Shown here one piece after another: positions 57,758 to 61,831 of a stretch of DNA of 61,831 bases. Origin of the DNA: Ferrithrix thermotolerans DSM 19514 (GTDB lineage Bacteria > Actinomycetota > Acidimicrobiia > Acidimicrobiales > Ilumatobacteraceae); assembly GCA_945861025.1 (NCBI GenBank), contig CAMASN010000011.1, positions 1 to 61,831 on the forward strand, in the 5' to 3' direction. Each line of letters starts with the position of its first letter. Position 1 is the stretch's first letter. The position numbers and the translations under genes were made by a program. The notes beneath the pieces are model-generated. The model was not told the DNA's origin and ran no database searches. It worked only from the letters and a program-made list of their open reading frames with translations.

Positions 57758-58059
57758 CGCCGATCGGAGATCGTGATCAGCAGATGCTCGACATCATTCG
57801 GTCGCTACGAGAAGGCGAGGTGGTCACCTACGCAGACATCGCCCACGATGCTGGTTTCCCGGGCTTGGCTCGCCATGTGGGTCACCTTCTGGCTTCAACT
57901 AACGATGCGATGCCGTGGTGGCGTGTGGTCAACTCGGTAGGGCGTTTGGCGCCTGGCAGTGAGGCCGAACAACGCGCTTTGCTTGCCGCCGACGGCGTGG
58001 TGTGCGTTGGTGACCGAGTGAGATCGGCCAAGTACGGGCGGTTTAGCTCGCGCTTTTGA
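57754..58059 (+). CDS. Alkyltransferase-like protein (ATL), MGMT fold without acceptor cysteine
   Basis: A 101-residue protein matching the DNA-binding domain of O6-methylguanine methyltransferase. It contains EGEVVTYADIAHDAGFPGLARHVGHLLASTNDAMPWWRVVNSVGRLAPG. The PCHRVV active-site motif is PWWRVV, so the alkyl-accepting Cys is replaced by Trp. That defines ATL proteins, which bind O6-alkylguanine and hand the lesion to nucleotide excision repair. The Arg finger (GLARHVG) is kept. GTG 57754 overlaps the preceding gene; the 3' end overlaps an antisense gene by 17 bases. Confidence 0.9.
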   Translation: MTPIGDRDQQMLDIIRSLREGEVVTYADIAHDAGFPGLARHVGHLLASTNDAMPWWRVVNSVGRLAPGSEAEQRALLAADGVVCVGDRVRSAKYGRFSSRF

Positions 58060-58348
58060 TCTGGACGAAAGCAATGCGAATGTTCGCGAGGGCGTCGCGC
58101 ATGGTTGCGGCATCTTCGCCGAGTCGGTCTCCGAGGCCTTCCACCAGACACGCAACGGCGTCGATAGCAAGCACCGCTTGGCTCAGATCGGGTGGAATTG
58201 CACTCAGATGAATGGCTGCGAGCTCGTAGAGGCCCATGACATGATTGGCGACAACAACGCTTGCGGGCACTTCGGCGAGTTGACGCCGTACGTCTTCCAT
58301 AGCTTCGCGTGCGGTGTCAACCTGCGTATTCGAGGTTTCGTTCTCCAC
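58043..58348 (-). CDS. DUF1844-like actinobacterial protein
   Basis: A 101-residue acidic helical protein facing infC. After a polar start (MENETSNTQVDTAREAMEDVRRQLAE) comes VPASVVVANHVMGLYELAAIHLSAIPPDLSQAVLAIDAVACLVEGLGDRLGEDAATMRDALANIRIAFVQI. This has the helix pattern of DUF1844, a family often found next to infC in actinobacteria. No function is established. It is divergent from infC and convergent with the ATL gene (17-base overlap). Confidence 0.75.
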   Translation of the reverse strand: MENETSNTQVDTAREAMEDVRRQLAEVPASVVVANHVMGLYELAAIHLSAIPPDLSQAVLAIDAVACLVEGLGDRLGEDAATMRDALANIRIAFVQIKSAS

Positions 58349-58596
58349 ATGCGGTAGTGTAACCGCCTACAACTGAGGCAAAGTGGGGCGCACGGCGGAC
58401 TTGTCCAATGTCACCAACCCCCACCCGGCCACAACCGATCATGGCAGCTTCGGCTCTGCGATCAACAGTGAGCCGGGTCATGGCACCGCACACACCGCAC
58501 CCTTGCAAGGGCGTGGCTCGTTCGTACCTTGGCTTTGCGTCGGCACACGACGACAACCAACAGGGAGAACAGCCCATTGCACAGGAGTGATCAGCC
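58349..58596 (+). other. infC leader / divergent promoter region
   Basis: About 250 bases between the DUF1844-like gene and infC without a convincing ORF. It ends in AGGAG (58583-58587) before the infC start. I could not identify a specific L20 or IF3 autoregulatory fold by eye. Confidence 0.4.
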
Positions 58597-59313
58597 ATAG
58601 CAACGCCGCAGCAGAACGAGCCCCGGTACAACGAGCGCATTCGTGCGCGTGAGGTACGCCTCATCGGAGCCGACGGTAGCCAAGTCGGAATCAAGACTTT
58701 GCCCGAAGCGCTCTCGATGGCCCGCCAACTCGACCTCGACCTCGTCGAAGTCGCTCCGTTGGCGAACCCACCCGTTTGCCGAATCATGGACTACGGCAAG
58801 TTCCGTTATGAAGAGTCGCAAAAGGCCAAAGAATCGCGGAAAAAGACCATCCATGTGTCGATCAAGGAAGTAAAACTCCGTCCAAAGATCGGCAAGGGTG
58901 ACCTAGACACCAAGGTTCGGCACATGCAGGAATTCCTCTCCGAAGGCCACAAGGTCAAGGTGACACTGCAGTTCCGTGGTCGCGAGATGGCTCACCCCGA
59001 GCTCGGATCTCGTCTCCTCGACACCGTGATTGCCCAAGTAGATGGCCTTGGAAAGGTCGAAACTCAGGCACGACTCGAAGGTCGAAACATGACGATGGTG
59101 TTGGCTCCCGAAAAGAAGTTACCGGTCAAAAAGGAACGCACGCCAGGTGAAGCCAAGTCCAGTTCGGGCGAAGCGGCCGACGCGGGTTCTGACGATGGGG
59201 ATCTCCCCGTCGAAGCCGAAACGCACGATTCGCAACCAGAACAGACACAAGCGCCAGAACCAGAACCAGAAATTGAAGAGCAAGTGGTCGAGGCCGCTGG
59301 CGACGCAGTCTGA
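58597..59313 (+). CDS. infC: Translation initiation factor IF-3, apparent AUA start codon
   Basis: The IF-3 frame is closed upstream by TGA at 58588, and no ATG, GTG or TTG occurs before residue 35. Homology must begin earlier: NEPRYNERIRAREVRLIGADGSQVGIKTLPEALSMA is the normal IF-3 start. ATA at 58597 lies 9 nt after AGGAG and gives M-ATPQQNEPRYNERIR. Rare AU(U/C/A) start codons are characteristic of infC, since IF-3 rejects non-canonical starts and thereby represses itself. The C-terminal domain (KKTIHVSIKEVKLRPKIGKGDLDTK) is complete and is followed by an unusual acidic Glu/Pro/Gln-rich tail of about 55 residues. The product is 238 aa. The infC-rpmI-rplT order is standard. Confidence 0.92.
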   Translation: MATPQQNEPRYNERIRAREVRLIGADGSQVGIKTLPEALSMARQLDLDLVEVAPLANPPVCRIMDYGKFRYEESQKAKESRKKTIHVSIKEVKLRPKIGKGDLDTKVRHMQEFLSEGHKVKVTLQFRGREMAHPELGSRLLDTVIAQVDGLGKVETQARLEGRNMTMVLAPEKKLPVKKERTPGEAKSSSGEAADAGSDDGDLPVEAETHDSQPEQTQAPEPEPEIEEQVVEAAGDAV

Positions 59314-59405
59314 TAACCGATCACTTCGTCAACGAACTCCCGGTGGGAAGTTGGTTGTCGATACTCACAAGATCCTCCATTCAGGACCCAACAAGGAATA
59401 TTTGT

Positions 59406-59603
59406 ATGCCCAAGATGAAGACCAGCAAGACAGCCGCCAAGCGGTTTAAAAAGACAGGCACCGGCAAACTTGTCCGCCTGCAGGCCAACCGTCAGCACCT
59501 GTTCGAGAAGAAGTCATCGACTCGTACCCGTCGTCTCGACGGCACCGTCGACGTGCACCCAGGTGACGCACGCAAGATCAAGCGTCTGCTCGCGCAGCGC
59601 TAA
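59406..59603 (+). CDS. rpmI: 50S ribosomal protein L35
   Basis: A 65-residue basic ribosomal protein. MPKMKTSKTAAKRFKKTGTGKLVR is the family N-terminus, and KKSSTRTRRLDGTVDVHPGDARKIKRLL the C-terminal half. AAGGA lies 8 bases before ATG 59406. It is the middle gene of the infC-rpmI-rplT operon. Confidence 0.98.
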   Translation: MPKMKTSKTAAKRFKKTGTGKLVRLQANRQHLFEKKSSTRTRRLDGTVDVHPGDARKIKRLLAQR

Positions 59604-59649
59604 ACCTCAACACAGTTAGTACTGACGAAGACCTCATTTGATTTGACGA

Positions 59650-59665
59650 CGGCCCCAGTGGGCCG
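59650..59665 (+). promoter_or_regulatory. Hairpin just upstream of the rplT ribosome binding site
   Basis: CGGCCC / GGGCCG with loop CAGT, ending about 7 nt before GAAGAAGGG. It may serve L20 feedback or simply stabilise the intergenic RNA. Confidence 0.35.
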
Positions 59666-59685
59666 AGAGAAGAAGGGATACCGAC

Positions 59686-60042
59686 ATGGCCAGAGTTAAG
59701 CGTGCGGTAGGTGCTCGAAAGCACCGTAAGGCAACACTTGAAAAGGCAAAGGGTTATTACGGCATGCGGAGCCGCTCGGCCCGCTTTGCCAACGAGCAGG
59801 TCATGCGTTCGGGGCAGTACGCCTTCCGTGACCGTCGTGCAAAGAAGGGCGAGTTCCGTCGTCTGTGGATCCAGCGCATTAACGCTGGTTGCCGCATGTT
59901 CGACATGAGCTACAGCCGTTTTATTGCTGGGCTCAATGCTGCTGGCATCGAAGTCGATCGCAAGATCCTCGCCGACCTTGCCGTGACCGACATCGAGTCA
60001 TTTGGCAAGCTCGTGGCATCTGCCAAGGCAGCGCTCGCCTGA
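59686..60042 (+). CDS. rplT: 50S ribosomal protein L20
   Basis: A 118-residue basic ribosomal protein. [71 protein letters not shown] is the family core with the long N-terminal arm that threads 23S rRNA. AGAAGGG precedes ATG 59686. In many bacteria L20 represses its own operon. The stop overlaps the proposed CTG start of the next gene. Confidence 0.98.
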   Translation: MARVKRAVGARKHRKATLEKAKGYYGMRSRSARFANEQVMRSGQYAFRDRRAKKGEFRRLWIQRINAGCRMFDMSYSRFIAGLNAAGIEVDRKILADLAVTDIESFGKLVASAKAALA

Positions 60043-60791
60043 GCACGCCGCTGGCGTTCCAGCACCAAAATGTTCAGAGACTGCGGCGCCTCTTGGGGCG
60101 CCGCAGTGCTCGTTGGGACGACGGTGCGTTTGTCGTCGAAGGGCGCATTCTCATAGAAGAAGCACTTCACTCCGGCTGGGAGATTGAGGCTCAGTATGTA
60201 GCACCCGACGGCGAGCCCGTCGAAGGTGCCGATTGCCCCATCTTCGATCTCGCTGCCAACGTCATCGAGCGAGTTGCCTCCACAGAGGCGCCGCAACCGC
60301 TGCTTGCCGTGGTCAAGATCCCACATCGCTCGATCAGCGATCTCGCCGGCGCATCGCTGGTCGTCGTGGGTGACCGTATCGCTGATCCAGGAAATCTTGG
60401 CACCATGCTGCGCTCGTGTGAGGCGGCCGGCGTGCAAGGCATCGTGCTCGTCACTGGTTCGGTCGATCCATACAACCCCAAGGTTGTGCGCGCTTCGGCA
60501 GGGGCGCTGTTCCATGTGCCAGTGATTGGCGATGTTGCCCTCCACGAGCTACAAGCGCTTGGCCTTGCGCTCGTCGGAACGTCGTCGCACATCGGCGTGG
60601 CGTACACCGAGGCCGACTTGGTCGCTCCGTTTGCCTTGGTGATGGGCAGCGAGGCGCACGGTGTCGACGAGCAGATCCCCATCGACTCGTGGCTCACCAT
60701 CCCGCACGCGGGTCGCGCCGAAAGTCTCAACGTGGCTATGGCCACCACCGTTGTCGTATTTGAAGCATTGCGCCAGCGTGGTCAGCGGTAA
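60039..60791 (+). CDS. SpoU/TrmH family RNA 2'-O-methyltransferase
   Basis: A SPOUT-class methyltransferase. [34 protein letters not shown] is the N-terminal substrate domain. The knotted C-terminal domain has [32 protein letters not shown] (motif 1, Asn/Arg), [13 protein letters not shown] (motif 2) and [23 protein letters not shown] (motif 3). The start is unclear. No ATG or GTG is available in the expected region. CTG at 60039 overlaps the rplT stop (CTGA) and restores a full-length N-terminus of 250 residues; the first canonical codon is TTG 60093, which would cut into the conserved domain. It sits between rplT and pheS as in other actinobacteria. Confidence 0.9.
   Translation: MSTPLAFQHQNVQRLRRLLGRRSARWDDGAFVVEGRILIEEALHSGWEIEAQYVAPDGEPVEGADCPIFDLAANVIERVASTEAPQPLLAVVKIPHRSISDLAGASLVVVGDRIADPGNLGTMLRSCEAAGVQGIVLVTGSVDPYNPKVVRASAGALFHVPVIGDVALHELQALGLALVGTSSHIGVAYTEADLVAPFALVMGSEAHGVDEQIPIDSWLTIPHAGRAESLNVAMATTVVVFEALRQRGQR
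60081..60106 (+). other. GC-rich hairpin inside the methyltransferase start region
   Basis: CTGCGGCGCC / GGCGCCGCAG, a perfect 10-bp stem with a 6-nt loop, 39 nt after the rplT stop. It lacks a U-tract. It could trim expression of the methyltransferase below that of rplT. Confidence 0.45.
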
Positions 60792-60824
60792 GGTGTCACC
60801 CGTGATGTCGCAACGATTTCCATG

Positions 60825-60894
60825 CCCCCGGGTTCGGCCTGGGGGAGTGTTGGTCGTTCGCTGACGCGCTCTCGAATGAATGCCGCCCGGGGGC
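60825..60894 (+). promoter_or_regulatory. Competing hairpins in the pheS leader
   Basis: GCCCCCGGG (60824-60832) can pair with CCTGGGGG (60838-60845, one G-U, loop TTCGG). It can also pair perfectly with CCCGGGGGC (60886-60894). The two foldings exclude each other. A 19-codon ORF (60805-60864) with one Phe codon runs through the first hairpin. No U-tract follows either. Confidence 0.4.
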
Positions 60895-60941
60895 TCGCAC
60901 AGTGTTTGAGTCCGGTTGCAGGTCGCTGAAAGGTTCTCTCG

Positions 60942-61831
60942 ATGATTGAAGAAATTCGTGGCGCGCTCGATGAGGCGCTGAAGAAAGTAGCCGGGGTTGT
61001 CACGCTCGATGAGTTGCGTGTCGTTGATTCCGAGGTGCTTGGTAAGCGCGGCGCGTTAGCGCACGCAAAGACCAAACTTGGCGCATTAGCAATCGACGAT
61101 CGCAAGACCATTGGTCAAGCGATCAACGAGGCAATGGGCGTGGTCAGCGAGGCCGTCGAGGTCCGCCGCTCGGCACTGGCCCACGACGAACTGAATGCTC
61201 GCATTGTTGGCGAACGCATCGATCTCACCGAGGTGCTGGGTCGTCCCACTCGCGGTCACCCACATCTGGTCACACAGGCGTGGGACCGGCTTGAAGACGT
61301 GTTCATCGGACTGGGTTTTCAGATCGCCGAGGGTCCCGAGGTCGAAACCGACTTCTACAACTTTGAGGCGCTCAACATGCCGCGCAGCCACCCAGCGCGC
61401 AGCGGCTTCGACACGTTGTTCACCGACTACCGCCAAGTGGTCGCCGATGCCGGCGACGAATCAGGCGATGCCGATCACGAGAGTTCAGTGCTGCTGCGCA
61501 CGCACACGTCACCGGTGCAGATCCGCGTTATGCAAAGCGTCGAGCCGCCGATCTACATGATCATGCCGGGTCGGGTCTTCCGTCGCGATACGCCCGACGC
61601 CACGCACATGCCCGTGTTCCATCAGATCGAAGGCTTGGTTATCGATCGCAACATCACAATGGCGCACCTTGCCGGCACCATTAGCGCATTCACAAAGGCG
61701 TTCTTCGGAGGCGACTTCACCAGTCGCTTGCGCCCCAACTACTTCCCGTTCACCGAGCCTTCGGCCGAGTTCGACATCCAGCGCCCTGACGGCACATGGA
61801 TCGAGCTGGGTGGTTGCGGCATGGTGCATCC
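60942..61831 (+). CDS. pheS: Phenylalanine-tRNA ligase alpha subunit, 3' truncated by window end
   Basis: The first 296 codons of a class II aminoacyl-tRNA synthetase subunit. A coiled-coil N-terminal arm (EEIRGALDEALKKVAGVVTLDELRVVDSEVLGKRGAL) precedes the catalytic domain. GRPTRGHPHLVTQAWDRLEDVFIGLGFQIAEGPEVETDFYNFEALNMPRSHPAR is motif 1. LLRTHTSPVQIRVM and PGRVFRRDTPDATHMPVFHQIEGLVID form motif 2. An acidic insertion (DYRQVVADAGDESGDADHES) replaces the usual short link before LLRTHTS. AAAGG lies about 8 bases before ATG 60942. Motif 3 and pheT lie beyond the window. Confidence 0.97.
   Translation, partial: MIEEIRGALDEALKKVAGVVTLDELRVVDSEVLGKRGALAHAKTKLGALAIDDRKTIGQAINEAMGVVSEAVEVRRSALAHDELNARIVGERIDLTEVLGRPTRGHPHLVTQAWDRLEDVFIGLGFQIAEGPEVETDFYNFEALNMPRSHPARSGFDTLFTDYRQVVADAGDESGDADHESSVLLRTHTSPVQIRVMQSVEPPIYMIMPGRVFRRDTPDATHMPVFHQIEGLVIDRNITMAHLAGTISAFTKAFFGGDFTSRLRPNYFPFTEPSAEFDIQRPDGTWIELGGCGMVH

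Noticed and set aside
60792-60941. T-box leader for pheS
   Set aside because: The T-box antiterminator bulge sequence (UGGNACCGCG-like) is absent.

Overview
The window is a high-GC (roughly 60 % by eye) bacterial chromosome segment from an actinobacterium. Support comes from an actinobacterial-type integration host factor (mIHF), an F420-type luciferase-like oxidoreductase, a PriA that has lost its Walker A motif, a PyrR that appears to act on translation, a 6C-like small RNA, and many leaderless promoters (TANNNT 6-7 nt before the start codon). The mix of genes would fit an aerobic aquatic Acidimicrobiia (Ilumatobacter-like) member; that placement is inference. No tRNA, rRNA, CRISPR, prophage or insertion sequence was seen.

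Layout. (1) 1-2.3 kb: end of a D-aminoacylase-type hydrolase, a secreted DTR-repeat protein, and a convergent TetR regulator. (2) 2.3-15.3 kb: an accessory catabolic or detoxification cluster. A minus-strand operon with mostly 4-nt overlaps runs from a DUF2855 protein at 9.6 kb through a small unknown protein, a selenoprotein of the glycine/proline reductase B family read through an in-frame UGA, three glutathione S-transferase-fold proteins, a membrane fatty acid desaturase and an unknown protein. Facing it on the plus strand are a DUF1330-like protein and an F420-dependent oxidoreductase, then a haloalkane-dehalogenase-like hydrolase, a cytoplasmic sulfatase and an unknown protein. Three start regions share the inverted repeat ATTGTC-N9-GACAAT, which suggests one regulon. 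(3) 15.3-24.3 kb: secreted SGNH hydrolase with DTR repeats, secreted HNH lipoprotein, adenylate kinase paralogue, pentapeptide lipoprotein, a gene-poor stretch, amidohydrolase, EamA exporter, acyl-CoA dehydrogenase, TauD-type dioxygenase. (4) 24.5-31.2 kb: NADP-isocitrate dehydrogenase, HAD hydrolase, quinone oxidoreductase, citrate synthase, carboxyltransferase, LysR regulator. (5) 31.2-35.4 kb: 6C-like sRNA, HAD-PlsC fusion, aroQ-pepQ-efp-nusB. (6) 35.4-47.3 kb: two large membrane proteins, then the pyrimidine operon pyrR-pyrB-pyrC-carA-carB-pyrD with a PyrR-binding loop in front of pyrR and tandem ARG boxes at carA. (7) 47.3-61.8 kb: housekeeping run mihF-gmk-rpoZ-coaBC-metK-priA, an RsmC-like methyltransferase, def-fmt-rsmB-mogA, hisG, a cold-shock-like protein, an alkyltransferase-like protein, infC (apparent AUA start)-rpmI-rplT, an rRNA/tRNA methyltransferase and the 5' part of pheS.

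The strongest novel signal is the UGA-interrupted selenoprotein gene. Its UxxC site and a downstream hairpin sit inside a coherent GST/oxidoreductase/dehalogenase cluster that shares a candidate operator. Automatic callers would split this gene into two false ORFs. The second is the array of three identical TT-CCCCC-AA hairpin loops at 31.25-31.36 kb, which looks like a 6C sRNA.
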